A stretch of DNA of 46,113 bases from Lysobacteraceae bacterium (GTDB lineage Bacteria; Pseudomonadota; Gammaproteobacteria; Xanthomonadales; Rhodanobacteraceae). Of the stretch, positions 32,617 to 40,729 are shown in pieces. Position 1 is the stretch's first letter. Each line of letters begins with the position of its first letter. The position numbers and the translations under genes were made by a program. The stretch spans positions 1 to 46,113 of the forward strand of contig JAGWVM010000009.1 of NCBI GenBank assembly GCA_018970895.1, read 5' to 3'. Under the pieces are notes generated by a model. That model had not been told where the DNA came from. It saw only the letters and a program-made list of their open reading frames with translations, and ran no database searches.

Positions 32617-34003
32617 GCAGACCAGCGCATTCCGGCTGGCGCTGATCCTGGCCGGAATGTTCACGCTCTCCTCGCTGCTTACCGCGGCGGTGCTCTGGCT
32701 GGGCACCGGACGCGAGGCTGCTTCCGAGCAGCGCCAGGAACTGGTCGCCGATGCGCGAGACCTGGTGCTGCTGTCGTACCAGCGCGGACTGGACGCGGTG
32801 AGCACCGAGATCGAGGAGCGCATCATCCTCGGTGCCGGGCTCGAGCGCTGGTACGCGCTGTACGCCGGCAATGGCATCAAGCTGGCCGGCAACCTTGACG
32901 GGCTCCCGCCGCACGAAGGGTGGTCCCAGCGCCGCTTCACGCCCCGTGCGACCACGCTGGCGCCAAGCCCGCGGTCACGGCGGCTGGGGCTCTACACCGT
33001 GCGCACCGCGCGCGGCGGCTGGCTGGTGGTGGGGCGCGACGCCTACTTCATCCAGCACATGCGCGACGTCGCCGAGCGGATCTTCCTGTTCGCCCTCGCG
33101 CTCATCGTGGCGCTTTCGCTGGTGGTCGGCTGGCTGATCGGACGCCAGCTGCTGCGCCGGGTCGGCGCGATGTCGCTGGCGGCCGAGCGGATCAGCGACG
33201 GTGACCTGGATCACCGCATGCCGGTACGCGGCGCGGCCGACGAGCTGGACATGATCGCGCGGACCGTGAACCAGATGCTCGATCGCATCACCTCCCTGCT
33301 GGCCGACGTGCGCCGCCTGGGCGCGGACATCGCGCACGACCTGCGCACGCCGCTGACCCGCCTGCGCCACCGCCTGGAGCAACTGCGGCCACCGTCGGCG
33401 GGCGCGGCCGCTCACGAGGCCGCCGTGGATGCCGCGCTGGCCGAAATCGACGGATTGCTGGACATCTTCCAGGCTCTCCTGCGGATCGCCGGCATCGCGT
33501 CGGGTGAACTGCGTCGAAGCTTCGCGCCGGTCGACCTGGAGGCACTGTTGCGCGAGCTCCACGACGCCTATGCCGCGGTCGCCGAGGCCGAAGGCCACCG
33601 GCTGGAGGCCACGATCACGCCTCAACCGCCGATCCGCGGCGATCGCAGCTTGTTGGTGCAGGCCTTCGTCAACCTGATCGAAAACGCGATCCGCCACACG
33701 CCGCCGGGGACCCGCATTGCGCTGGAGCTCGGTCGCGCCGGCGACACCCTGCTTGCCGGCGTACGCGACGACGGCCCGGGCATTCCCGAACACGAGCATG
33801 CCCAGGTCTTGCAGCCGTTCATGCGGCTGGACCGCAGCCGCCACACCGAGGGCAACGGGCTCGGACTGGCGCTGGTGGCTTCGGTGGCCGAGCTGCATCG
33901 TGCCGTGCTGCAGCTGGACGACGCGCGTCCGGGCCTGCGGGTGACCCTCGGCTTCAGCCTCGTGCCTGGCCTGCCGCACACGCCGGATGAGCGGCCGGGC
34001 TGA
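32573..34003 (+). CDS. Sensor histidine kinase
   Basis: A membrane histidine kinase of about 476 residues. The first membrane helix (FRLALILAGMFTLSSLLTAAVLWLG), a periplasmic part of about 110 residues, a second helix (IFLFALALIVALSLVVGWLIG) and a HAMP domain lead to the H-box DIAHDLRTPLTRLRHRL, N-box NLIENAIRHTPPG, and G-boxes DDGPGIPE and GNGLGLALV. The start is uncertain: no ATG, GTG or TTG lies between the regulator's stop and the first helix. The GTG at 32573 (inside the regulator gene) is used; the ATG at 32657 would cut the helix. Its 3' end overlaps the convergent esterase gene by 50 bases. Confidence 0.85.
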   Translation: MATATACSSRPVRHRQTSAFRLALILAGMFTLSSLLTAAVLWLGTGREAASEQRQELVADARDLVLLSYQRGLDAVSTEIEERIILGAGLERWYALYAGNGIKLAGNLDGLPPHEGWSQRRFTPRATTLAPSPRSRRLGLYTVRTARGGWLVVGRDAYFIQHMRDVAERIFLFALALIVALSLVVGWLIGRQLLRRVGAMSLAAERISDGDLDHRMPVRGAADELDMIARTVNQMLDRITSLLADVRRLGADIAHDLRTPLTRLRHRLEQLRPPSAGAAAHEAAVDAALAEIDGLLDIFQALLRIAGIASGELRRSFAPVDLEALLRELHDAYAAVAEAEGHRLEATITPQPPIRGDRSLLVQAFVNLIENAIRHTPPGTRIALELGRAGDTLLAGVRDDGPGIPEHEHAQVLQPFMRLDRSRHTEGNGLGLALVASVAELHRAVLQLDDARPGLRVTLGFSLVPGLPHTPDERPG

Positions 34004-35372
34004 AGCCCGGCAGATCGGTCTCGGTGAAGCCGAATACGTAGAAGCGGTTGGGGTTGTCGATGCCGTCCGGATGCAGCCGGTCGTGCAGGTCGGCGAGAAA
34101 ATCGTTGTCGCTGCTGATGTAGAGGGTGTGCAGAAGGCGCCCGCGCCAGCGCACGTCCGGTCCGAAGCTCAGTCCCTCGAGCTTGGCCGGGATGTCGGCA
34201 GCGTCCACCCCGTGGCGGGTCAGCGCCGCCACCACGTCGAGGAACGGCCGCTTGTGCAGCGCAACGACGGCGAGCGCGGCCTGGCCCTGCCGGTCGCCCA
34301 GCGGGCGGGCATGGGCGAAGTCGACCCTGAACACCTGCTTGAATCTCGCCACGGTGCCGCTGCCCAGGCCACTGTTGTCGCGCTCGTCCACCAGCAGGCT
34401 GTCGCCGTCGATGGCGACGATGTCGCTGATCCCGGTGAAGTGGGGCTTGTGTGCACGCCCGCCGATGCGGCTCAACGGATAGGCGAATTGGCGCACGGCA
34501 CCGGTTGCCAGATCGATGCGCAGGATGCGGGTGTAGCCGCCGTGCTTGCCGCCATCCTGCAGCAGCGGTCCCTGCAGCGCGGCATACAGCACCGTACCGT
34601 CCGGGGTCAGCGCGAGTCCCTCGATGCCATGGTTGCCGACGCGACCGCTGCGGTTGACCTGGTCCTCCGCGTGGCCGCGTGGCTGCGGATGCGCCACCGC
34701 CAGTGCGGCCGGCAGCGCGTACACCTGCTGGCGCACCCCGCTACCCCGGTCGAAGCGCATGATCCGCGGTCCGTATTCCTCACCGACAAAGACCGAGCGT
34801 CCGTCCCGGGATACGCGCACGCTCTCCGGGTCGAGCCGCCCATCGCCGGGCCAGCTGGATGGCTGCGCGGGGTCGTAGCCGTCGGAACGGCCGGTGAAGT
34901 AGTACCGCCGGCCGGGCTGGTTAGCCGCGGGCGTGCCGTCCCCCACGCCGAGCCCATGCCCGCTGCCGTAAGCCAGCGGTTCCCGGCTGGACAGCAGGGT
35001 GGTGGCCCGCAGTGAGACGCGCAGCGTAAACGGCAGCGGCGCGCCGGCCGGCGCCGGTTGCAGTGCCATCTCGAGCGTCTGGATGCGGTTGATGTAGGAG
35101 GTGGTGTTGTCGATGGCCCGATCGAACTCCACCGCGTTCGGGCCGCGATCGGGCAGCGCGACGAACTCGCCGCAGCCGACCTGGTCGATGGCCGAGCCCA
35201 GTCCACCGAGCCGATTACCGGGCACGCCGTTCTCCAGCGGCGCAGCGGTCGCAGTGGACAGGTCGCGCCGATGTGCATCGAGCTGACCGATCGCCAGCAG
35301 CCGGACCGTGGCCTGTGCCGCCGCGGGAAGCGCCAACAGCAGCGCGAGGGTGAGGACACGACGACCGGGCAT
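33954..35372 (-). CDS. Exported esterase-like protein of the phytase family
   Basis: A 472-residue exported protein of the 'esterase-like activity of phytase' (PF13449-like) family. After a signal peptide (1-21, LTLALLLALPAAAQA) it has a beta-propeller-like body with GSAIDQVGCGEFVALPDRGPN, DPESVRVSRDGRSVFVGEEYGPRIMRFD, NHGIEGLALTPDGTVLYAALQGPL and a C-terminal NRFYVFGFTETDLP. The ATG at 35372 is chosen to start right before the signal peptide. It may release phosphate from organic esters in the periplasm, fitting the neighbouring phosphodiesterase. It is convergent with, and overlaps, the kinase gene. Confidence 0.85.
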   Translation of the reverse strand: MPGRRVLTLALLLALPAAAQATVRLLAIGQLDAHRRDLSTATAAPLENGVPGNRLGGLGSAIDQVGCGEFVALPDRGPNAVEFDRAIDNTTSYINRIQTLEMALQPAPAGAPLPFTLRVSLRATTLLSSREPLAYGSGHGLGVGDGTPAANQPGRRYYFTGRSDGYDPAQPSSWPGDGRLDPESVRVSRDGRSVFVGEEYGPRIMRFDRGSGVRQQVYALPAALAVAHPQPRGHAEDQVNRSGRVGNHGIEGLALTPDGTVLYAALQGPLLQDGGKHGGYTRILRIDLATGAVRQFAYPLSRIGGRAHKPHFTGISDIVAIDGDSLLVDERDNSGLGSGTVARFKQVFRVDFAHARPLGDRQGQAALAVVALHKRPFLDVVAALTRHGVDAADIPAKLEGLSFGPDVRWRGRLLHTLYISSDNDFLADLHDRLHPDGIDNPNRFYVFGFTETDLPGFSPAAHPACAAGQARG

Positions 35373-35450
35373 GGCACGGGCTCCGATGGCAAACCCCGAT
35401 CTTCCCGGACCGCGATTGCCGGACCGTGACATGGGGGGCTGCGCCCGCCG

Positions 35451-35469
35451 ACCCGGTCACGGGTATAAG
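35451..35469. promoter_or_regulatory. Inverted repeat and -10-like box in the esterase / dehydrogenase divergent region
   Basis: ACCCG-GTCA-CGGGT (35451-35464) is a perfect inverted repeat that runs directly into TATAAG (35464-35469), a good -10 box for the rightward gene starting at 35503. It may be an operator. Confidence 0.4.
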
Positions 35470-35502
35470 GTGGGCCGCCCGTCACCCGCGAGGACCGATC
35501 CG

Positions 35503-36591
35503 ATGCGCATGCTTGCCGCCTTCCTGGCGCTGCTGGCCCTGCCGGCCAGCGCGGCCGTCCGACTGGACCAGCTGACCCTGCCGCCGGGGTTCCATATCGC
35601 CGTCTACTCCGACCAGGTGCCGAACGCCCGCGAGATCGCGCTGGGGGCGAAGGGTACGGTGTTCGTCGGCTCGAACGACGCCGGCAAGGTCTATGCGCTC
35701 ACCGACAGCAACGGCGACGGCGTGGCCGACCGCGTGCGGGTCATCGCCAGCGGCCTGCAGCTGCCGGTCGGCGTGGCGTTCAAGGACGGCGACCTGTACG
35801 TGTCGGCGGTCAGCCGGATCCTGGTGCTGCGCGACATCGAGAACCACCTCGACGACCCGCCGGCGCCGGCCGTGGTCAACGGCGCGTTCCCCACCGAGAC
35901 CCACCACGGCTGGAAGTTCATCGCGTTCGGTCCGGACGGCAAGCTGTACGTGCCGATCGGTGCCCCCTGCAACGTCTGCGATCGCGGCAAGGCCTACGCC
36001 AAGATCACCCGCATGAATGCCGACGGCAGCGGCCTGGAGGACGTGGCCTACGGCATCCGCAACTCGGTGGGTTTCGACTGGCAGCCCGGCACCGGGCGGC
36101 TGTGGTTCACCTCCAACGGCCGTGACCTGATGGGCGACGACATGCCCAGCGACACGCTCAACGAGGTCACCCGCACCGGCCAGCACTTCGGCTTTCCCTA
36201 TTGCCACCAGGGCGACACGCTCGACCCGGAGTTCGGCAAGGGGAAAAGCTGCAGCGACTACCGCGCCCCGGTGCTCAAGCTGGGCGCGCACGTGGCCTCG
36301 CTGGGCATGCGCTTCTACACCGGGCACCAGTTCCCGGCCCGCTACCGGGACGCGATCATCGTCGCCGAGCACGGCTCCTGGAACCGCACGAAAAAGTCCG
36401 GCTACCGGGTGATGACCGTGCGTCTGAAGGGCGACAAGGTGCTGTCCTACGAGCCGCTGATCACCGGCTTCATGAAGGACGAAAAGGCCTGGGGACGCCC
36501 GGCCGACGTGCAGATGCTGCCGGACGGCAGCCTGCTGGTCAGCGACGACCTGGCCGGCGCGGTCTACCGGGTGACCTACGACGGCACGTGA
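35503..36591 (+). CDS. Exported sorbosone/glucose dehydrogenase-like beta-propeller
   Basis: A 362-residue exported six-bladed propeller related to L-sorbosone and PQQ-dependent glucose dehydrogenases. A signal peptide (1-18, LAAFLALLALPASAA) is followed by propeller motifs: LPPGFHIAVYSDQVPNAREIAL, FVGSNDAGKVYAL, GLQLPVGVAFKDGDLYVS, TETHHGWKFIAFGPDGKLYVPIGAPCNVCD, YGIRNSVGFDWQPGTGRLWFTSNGRD, FGFPYCHQGD. It lacks a cytochrome c domain, so an electron acceptor would have to come from elsewhere. GAGGA precedes the ATG. Whether it is a real PQQ enzyme is not certain. Confidence 0.85.
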   Translation: MRMLAAFLALLALPASAAVRLDQLTLPPGFHIAVYSDQVPNAREIALGAKGTVFVGSNDAGKVYALTDSNGDGVADRVRVIASGLQLPVGVAFKDGDLYVSAVSRILVLRDIENHLDDPPAPAVVNGAFPTETHHGWKFIAFGPDGKLYVPIGAPCNVCDRGKAYAKITRMNADGSGLEDVAYGIRNSVGFDWQPGTGRLWFTSNGRDLMGDDMPSDTLNEVTRTGQHFGFPYCHQGDTLDPEFGKGKSCSDYRAPVLKLGAHVASLGMRFYTGHQFPARYRDAIIVAEHGSWNRTKKSGYRVMTVRLKGDKVLSYEPLITGFMKDEKAWGRPADVQMLPDGSLLVSDDLAGAVYRVTYDGT

Positions 36592-36722
36592 GGTCGCGCG
36601 CCGGGCGCACCTGCCGGACCGTCGGCCGATCCTTCACGCCGGGATGGCGCCGGCTGTGACTGAATGCGGATTCCCGGCGTGCCGCTTGCCGCCGGTCAAT
36701 TCGTCCGCACGAGGATTGCGCC

Positions 36723-36881
36723 ATGCTGCATTACGCTCTGGTTTTCCTGGTCATCGCCATCATTGCCGGCGTGTTCGGCTTCGGTGGCATTGCCGGCACG
36801 GCGGCGGGCATCGCGAAGCTCCTGTTCGTGGTGTTCCTGGTGCTGGCCGTGGTGGCTTTCTTCCGCCGCGCCGCACGCTAG
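36723..36881 (+). CDS. DUF1328-family small membrane protein
   Basis: A 52-residue inner-membrane protein of the DUF1328 (YtjA-like) family: [46 protein letters not shown] then a basic RRAAR end. Two hydrophobic helices flank the conserved [14 protein letters not shown] turn. GAGG lies 8 bases before the ATG. It heads a run of small envelope-associated genes (DUF883-like, YqjE-like, YqjK-like), a set often linked to stress in proteobacteria. The biochemical role is unknown. Confidence 0.9.
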   Translation: MLHYALVFLVIAIIAGVFGFGGIAGTAAGIAKLLFVVFLVLAVVAFFRRAAR

Positions 36882-36927
36882 TCACGTCGTCCACGCCACG
36901 TCGATCCACAGCCCTGGGAGTCGATCC

Positions 36928-37305
36928 ATGAACAACCCCGCCGATATCGCCGGTTCCCCCGCCGAACGTCCGAACGCTGCCGCGCGCATTGAGGAAGGTG
37001 CCGAACGCGTGAAGCAGGCCACCTCCCATGCGGTGAACAGCACCAGGGAGGCGGTCGACCGCGCCGCCGATCGCGTCGAGCACGGTCTGCATCGCGCCAC
37101 CGACAAGGCCGCCGGCGCCGCCACCCACGCGACCGAAAAGGCCACCGAATACGGTGAGCGCGGTCGGGAGGCCTATGACCAGGCGCGCGATCGTGCCGAG
37201 GACTGGATGGAGCAGGCGCGCGACTACGTGCGCGAGAAGCCGCTGCAGTCGATGGCGATCGCGCTGGGAGCCGGCTGGCTGCTCGGCCGCCTGCTGCGCC
37301 GCTGA
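36928..37305 (+). CDS. DUF883/ElaB/YqjD-like membrane-anchored protein
   Basis: A 125-residue protein. Residues about 18-105 are one long amphipathic, Ala/Glu/Arg/Lys-rich helix with repeating hydrophilic heptads (ERVKQATSHAVNSTREAVDRAADRVEHGLHRATDKA), and the C-terminus is the family's short helix anchor VREKPLQSMAIALGAGWLLGRLLRR. Members of this family (ElaB, YqjD) tether to the inner membrane and associate with ribosomes in stationary phase. GGGAG precedes the ATG. It belongs to the small-gene run at 36.7-38.1 kb. Confidence 0.85.
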   Translation: MNNPADIAGSPAERPNAAARIEEGAERVKQATSHAVNSTREAVDRAADRVEHGLHRATDKAAGAATHATEKATEYGERGREAYDQARDRAEDWMEQARDYVREKPLQSMAIALGAGWLLGRLLRR

Positions 37306-37334
37306 TCCGATCCCCGTGCAGCGGACCGCAATGC

Positions 37335-37799
37335 ATGGATGAGGCACCGCGCGGCGGCCAGGCCGCCGACCGTGCGCCCGACCCGGCCGCGTCCCCGCGA
37401 CTGCTGGACGAGCTGGGACGCCTGGCCGGTGCCATCCGTCACCTGTTTGGCGCGCAGTGGCGGCTGTTCGTGGCCGAACTGGCGCTGGCGCGGGGCGCGG
37501 TGTCGTGGCTGCTGGCACTCGGGCTGGTGGCGACGGTGCTCGGGGTGGGGCTGGGCCTCACCGTGCTCGCGCTGATCGGCGTGGCGCTGGCGCGCTGGCT
37601 GGATTCCTGGCTGTGGGCGCTGGCGCTGCTGGCGCTCCTGCAGGGGATGCTGCTGGCCGCCACGATCATCGCCTTCCGGCGCGTCCTGCGCTGGCTCGGC
37701 CTGCCGGCGACGCGGGGCGAGATCGGTGCCATGATGCGTCGCCGGGCGTCGCCGCCGAACGCGCCCGCTGCTTCTGATACCGACCGGACCGAACCATGA
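37335..37799 (+). CDS. YqjE-like (phage holin 3_6 family) membrane protein
   Basis: A 154-residue inner-membrane protein. A soluble start with SPRLLDELGRLAGAIRHLFGAQWRLFVAELALAR leads to two hydrophobic helices (about 55-80 and 86-112) and a polar tail. This arrangement is typical of YqjE, classed as a holin superfamily 3_6 member but not a phage holin here. Its stop overlaps the next start (ATGA). It lies in the same order as the yqjC-D-E-K genes of enterobacteria. Confidence 0.85.
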   Translation: MDEAPRGGQAADRAPDPAASPRLLDELGRLAGAIRHLFGAQWRLFVAELALARGAVSWLLALGLVATVLGVGLGLTVLALIGVALARWLDSWLWALALLALLQGMLLAATIIAFRRVLRWLGLPATRGEIGAMMRRRASPPNAPAASDTDRTEP

Positions 37800-38113
37800 G
37801 CGTCACCCGCCGACTTGCCCAGGTCCGCCTCGCCCAGGCCGAGGTCCGGGCCGCACGCGCCGAGCTGGACGAACCGGCACAGGCGTTGCTGCAGCGCGTG
37901 CGCGATCACCCGGTCGTCAGCGTGGGCATCGCCGCGGGCGCCGGGGTGGCGCTGGGCCAGCTCGACGTGCATCCGCTGCGCGTTCCCGGGATCGGTCCGC
38001 TGCTCGGCAGCGGCCTGCTGCCGCTGGTGGCCGAGGGCGTACGGCTGGTGGTCGAGAACGGCCTGGACGGCCTCGCCGGCGGCGCGGAGCCGGAGCCGCC
38101 GGACGCTCCATGA
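37796..38113 (+). CDS. YqjK-like small protein
   Basis: A 105-residue protein with a helical Ala/Arg/Glu-rich N-terminus (RRLAQVRLAQAEVRAARAELDEPAQALLQRVRDHP) and a weak hydrophobic stretch near 41-52. Its ATG overlaps the stop of the YqjE-like gene, and its stop overlaps the next gene's ATG (ATGA), so translation is coupled. Position is the main reason for the YqjK-like name; sequence resemblance is limited. Confidence 0.7.
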   Translation: MSVTRRLAQVRLAQAEVRAARAELDEPAQALLQRVRDHPVVSVGIAAGAGVALGQLDVHPLRVPGIGPLLGSGLLPLVAEGVRLVVENGLDGLAGGAEPEPPDAP

Positions 38114-39285
38114 GCCACAGCGATCCCGCGCCGGAGGCCGGCGCCGCGCCCGTGCAGGCCGACCTGCCGGCGCTCGATCCGCCGCCACCCCCGCCGGATG
38201 CGCTCCCGCACAACCGCCGCCGCCCGCGCGTGGCCCGCGGCACGCTGGGCCACCTTCGTGCGCTGCGCTTTTCCGTGGGCACGCTGCTGCTGCTGGCGGT
38301 GCTCTACACCATCGTCGTGATCAAGGTGCTGCTGATCCCGCTGGTGCTGGCGGCCTTCCTGGGCGTGGCGCTGAACCCGATCGTGGCGCTCGGCGCACGT
38401 TGCCACCTGCCGCGCTGGCTCAGCGCAAGCCTGCTGATGATCGCCCTGATGGGCGGTATCGGCGCCGGCGCCGCCGCACTGGCGCAGCCCGCGCTGGGCT
38501 GGTTCCACGACGCGCCCGCCGCGCTGCGCAATTTCGTGCCCAAGCTCAAGGGCATCACCCAGCCGCTGGAGGCCGCCAGTCGTGCCACCCAGAGCCTGGT
38601 CAACGGCCAGGTGACGGTGCGCGTGCAGCCGCCGCGGCAAGCCTCGGTGGCGGTGACCGCGTGGGACGTGCTGGCCGCTGCGCCGAAGGTGCTCGCCGCG
38701 GTGCTGACGGTGGAGCTGCTGGTGTTCTTCTTCCTGATCTACGGTGACGACCTGCTGCGCCGGCTGGTGGAGATCATTCCCGGCTTTCACCACAAGCGCC
38801 ACGCGGTCAGCATCGTGCGCAGCATCCAGACCGAGGTCTCGCACTACATCCTGATCACCACGCTGATCAACATGACCCTGGGTGCTGTCACCGCTTTCAT
38901 GCTGTGGCTGCTGCACGTGCCCGACCCGCTGCTGTGGGGCAGCATCGCGATGATCGCCAACTTCATTCCCTACGTCGGCGCGATCACCACCACCACCATC
39001 CTGCTGCTGGTCGGCATGATGAATTTCCGCGAGCTGACCCACGCGCTGCTGCCGGCGCTGGTATTCGCCAGCATCACCGTGGTGGAGGGCAACCTGGTCA
39101 CCCCGATGATCCTGGGTCGACGCATGCGGGTGAGCCCGGTGGCGATCCTGATCTGGCTGCTGCTGTGGGGCTTCCTGTGGGGCATCCCCGGCGCCCTGCT
39201 GGCGGTACCGATGCTCACCAGCGCCAAGCTGATCGCCGAGCGCGTGCGCGGCTGGCGCTGGTTCGCCCTGATGGTGCAGCGTTAG
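38110..39285 (+). CDS. PerM/AI-2E-exporter family membrane protein
   Basis: A 391-residue inner-membrane protein of the AI-2E transporter (PerM/YdiK) family. A Pro-rich soluble start (ALDPPPPPPDAL) is followed by about eight membrane helices; FGVAL-type segment VVIKVLLIPLVLAAFLGVALNPIV and the conserved IANFIPYVGAITTTTILLLVGM, EGNLVTPMILGRRMRVSPVAILIWLLLWGFLWGIPGALLAVPML are present. It closes the small-gene operon, coupled by ATGA. Family members export small molecules or ions; the cargo here is unknown. Its stop overlaps the uppP stop on the other strand. Confidence 0.9.
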   Translation: MSHSDPAPEAGAAPVQADLPALDPPPPPPDALPHNRRRPRVARGTLGHLRALRFSVGTLLLLAVLYTIVVIKVLLIPLVLAAFLGVALNPIVALGARCHLPRWLSASLLMIALMGGIGAGAAALAQPALGWFHDAPAALRNFVPKLKGITQPLEAASRATQSLVNGQVTVRVQPPRQASVAVTAWDVLAAAPKVLAAVLTVELLVFFFLIYGDDLLRRLVEIIPGFHHKRHAVSIVRSIQTEVSHYILITTLINMTLGAVTAFMLWLLHVPDPLLWGSIAMIANFIPYVGAITTTTILLLVGMMNFRELTHALLPALVFASITVVEGNLVTPMILGRRMRVSPVAILIWLLLWGFLWGIPGALLAVPMLTSAKLIAERVRGWRWFALMVQR

Positions 39286-40079
39286 CTGCCCAGCGGCATC
39301 CAGGCCAGCAGCGCCAGGCCCAGCGCGATCCGGTAGATCGCGAACACGGTGAAGCGATGGGTGCGGATGTAGCCCAGCAACCACTTCACCGCCGCGAAGG
39401 CCACCACCGCGGACACCACGAAGCCCACCGCCAGCGCGGTCCAGTCCTCGTGGGCGGCGCCGCCGTTCTTCAGCACCTTGAGCAGCTCGTAGCCGGTGGC
39501 CGCGTACATGGTCGGGATGCCGACCAGGAAGGCGAATTCGGTGGCCGCCGGCCGGTCGCCGGTGCCGGCGAGCAGGGCGGTGAAGATCGTCGCGGACGAG
39601 CGTGACGTGCCGGGAAAGATGCCGGCCACCATCTGCGCGATGCCGACCAGGATCGCCACCGTCCAGCTGATCTCGGTGCTGGGCGGACGACGCGCGGCCA
39701 GCTGTTCGGCGGCGATCATCCAGAGGCCGCCGATCACCAGCGCCCACGCGATCGGCGTCACCGTCTCGGGCAGCTTGAAGCCGAGCTTCACCGCGACCAG
39801 GCCGATCACCGCCGTGATCAGGAACGCCACCGTCAGCTTGGCCAGGTACTCGCGGGTCGGCGGATGCCGCCACTGCGTCAGCAGCTGCCAGATGCGCTTC
39901 CAGTAGATCAGGGTGACGGCCAGGATCGCGCCAGCCTGGATGCCGATATTGAACAGGTCCGAGCGTGCGCCGAGGCCGAGCTTCTCGGCGATCAGCAGGT
40001 GCCCGGTGCTGGAGATGGGCAGGAACTCGGTAATGCCTTCGATGATGCCGAGGAGGACGACGCGGAGCAGATCGGTCAC
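39282..40079 (-). CDS. uppP: Undecaprenyl-diphosphatase
   Basis: A 265-residue inner-membrane phosphatase (BacA/UppP) that recycles undecaprenyl diphosphate to the monophosphate carrier needed for peptidoglycan. The motifs GIIEGITEFLPISSTGHLLI and FPGTSRSSATIF (usual form PGTSRSGAT) are present, with about eight helices. GTG at 40079 (VTDLLRVVLLG) is chosen: it gives the normal family length and N-terminus; the frame stays open to 40232 but that part is not family-like. AAGG lies about 10 bases upstream. Confidence 0.95.
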   Translation of the reverse strand: MTDLLRVVLLGIIEGITEFLPISSTGHLLIAEKLGLGARSDLFNIGIQAGAILAVTLIYWKRIWQLLTQWRHPPTREYLAKLTVAFLITAVIGLVAVKLGFKLPETVTPIAWALVIGGLWMIAAEQLAARRPPSTEISWTVAILVGIAQMVAGIFPGTSRSSATIFTALLAGTGDRPAATEFAFLVGIPTMYAATGYELLKVLKNGGAAHEDWTALAVGFVVSAVVAFAAVKWLLGYIRTHRFTVFAIYRIALGLALLAWMPLGS

Positions 40080-40100
40080 TGGACACAGGCCTTGCACGGG

Positions 40101-40119
40101 GACAGCCACCGCGGCTGTC
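40101..40119 (-). promoter_or_regulatory. Inverted repeat in the uppP leader
   Basis: GACAGCC and GGCTGTC are perfect 7-base arms around a 5-base loop, 22 bases before the uppP GTG on the minus strand, with a third related CGACAGC at 40128-40134. It may be an operator or leader hairpin. Confidence 0.4.
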
Positions 40120-40673
40120 GCAAAGGGCGACAGCATACGGTCAGTGCCTTCGGAATGGGCTGCGATCCGCAGCGCGAGCCCGGGCAATCTGCGGGCGGCT
40201 TGCCGCGTCCTGCCCATGTGGAGGCGCAGCACTCATGTGAAAAATGGTGATAAGCACGCGCTTGTCGTCATATTGCAATGCAACAACCTCTCGGGCAGGA
40301 TCGAGGTGCAGCGAGGCCTTGGCCCGCGCCGCGAGGCAGCGTCACCACGCGCCCGCAGCCGCGACGAGCCCGCCACCGCGGCAACCGTTGGACCCGTGCG
40401 CACCCCTCCGTGCCGCCGCCAACGGATCTGCCGCCCACGCCCGGATCCGCAGTCGCGGGATGCGTCTGCCTTCGCTTCCGCCGGTCGCCCGCGACCGGCC
40501 AGGACGACATCACTTCGTCGTGACCTGCCGCCCCGTGTACCGCGCGGCGACGGGTCCGGCTGCCCGGATTCTCGCGCCCTGGCGCACCTGCATCTGCCGA
40601 CGGGGGTCGGCGGAACGGACGTGGCCGGCTACTCGCCACCGCGTCCGGTGATGGCTTGGTCACGCGTTCACGT

Positions 40674-40707
40674 ATGGACGTCCAGACGTCCATCAAGGAA
40701 CGTCCAC
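40674..40707 (+). promoter_or_regulatory. Inverted repeat with an extra half-site before the TorF-type porin
   Basis: ATGGACGTC (40674-40682) and GACGTCCAT (40685-40693) are perfect 9-base arms spaced by 2 bases; a third copy, AACGTCCAC, lies at 40699-40707. All are within 60 bases of the porin ATG. The arrangement suggests a dimeric or cooperative regulator. Confidence 0.55.
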
Positions 40708-40729
40708 TTTTGGCACGGGGAGAGGTTCG

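Larger units (their letters stand above)
40080..40729. other. Long non-coding region between uppP and the TorF-type porin
   Basis: About 650 bases with no convincing gene; the open frames have poor composition (very Arg/Pro rich) and no domain. Visible items: an inverted repeat at 40101-40119 in the uppP leader; an A/T-richer patch around 40236-40285 with TTGCA-A-TGCAA near 40274-40284; and an inverted repeat just before the porin at 40674-40693. Promoters for the two divergent genes must lie here. Confidence 0.5.

Noticed and set aside
37906..40086. 726-codon minus-strand frame over the PerM-type and uppP genes
   Set aside because: Shadow frame; real genes with family motifs are present in other frames.
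40244..40651. 135-codon frame in the region before the TorF-type porin
   Set aside because: Arg/Pro/Ala-rich without any domain or ribosome site; it lies where promoters are expected.
40705..40722. TGGCACG just before the TorF-type porin as a sigma-54 -24 element
   Set aside because: The -12 position reads GAGGT rather than TTGCW, and the box would be too close to the start codon.
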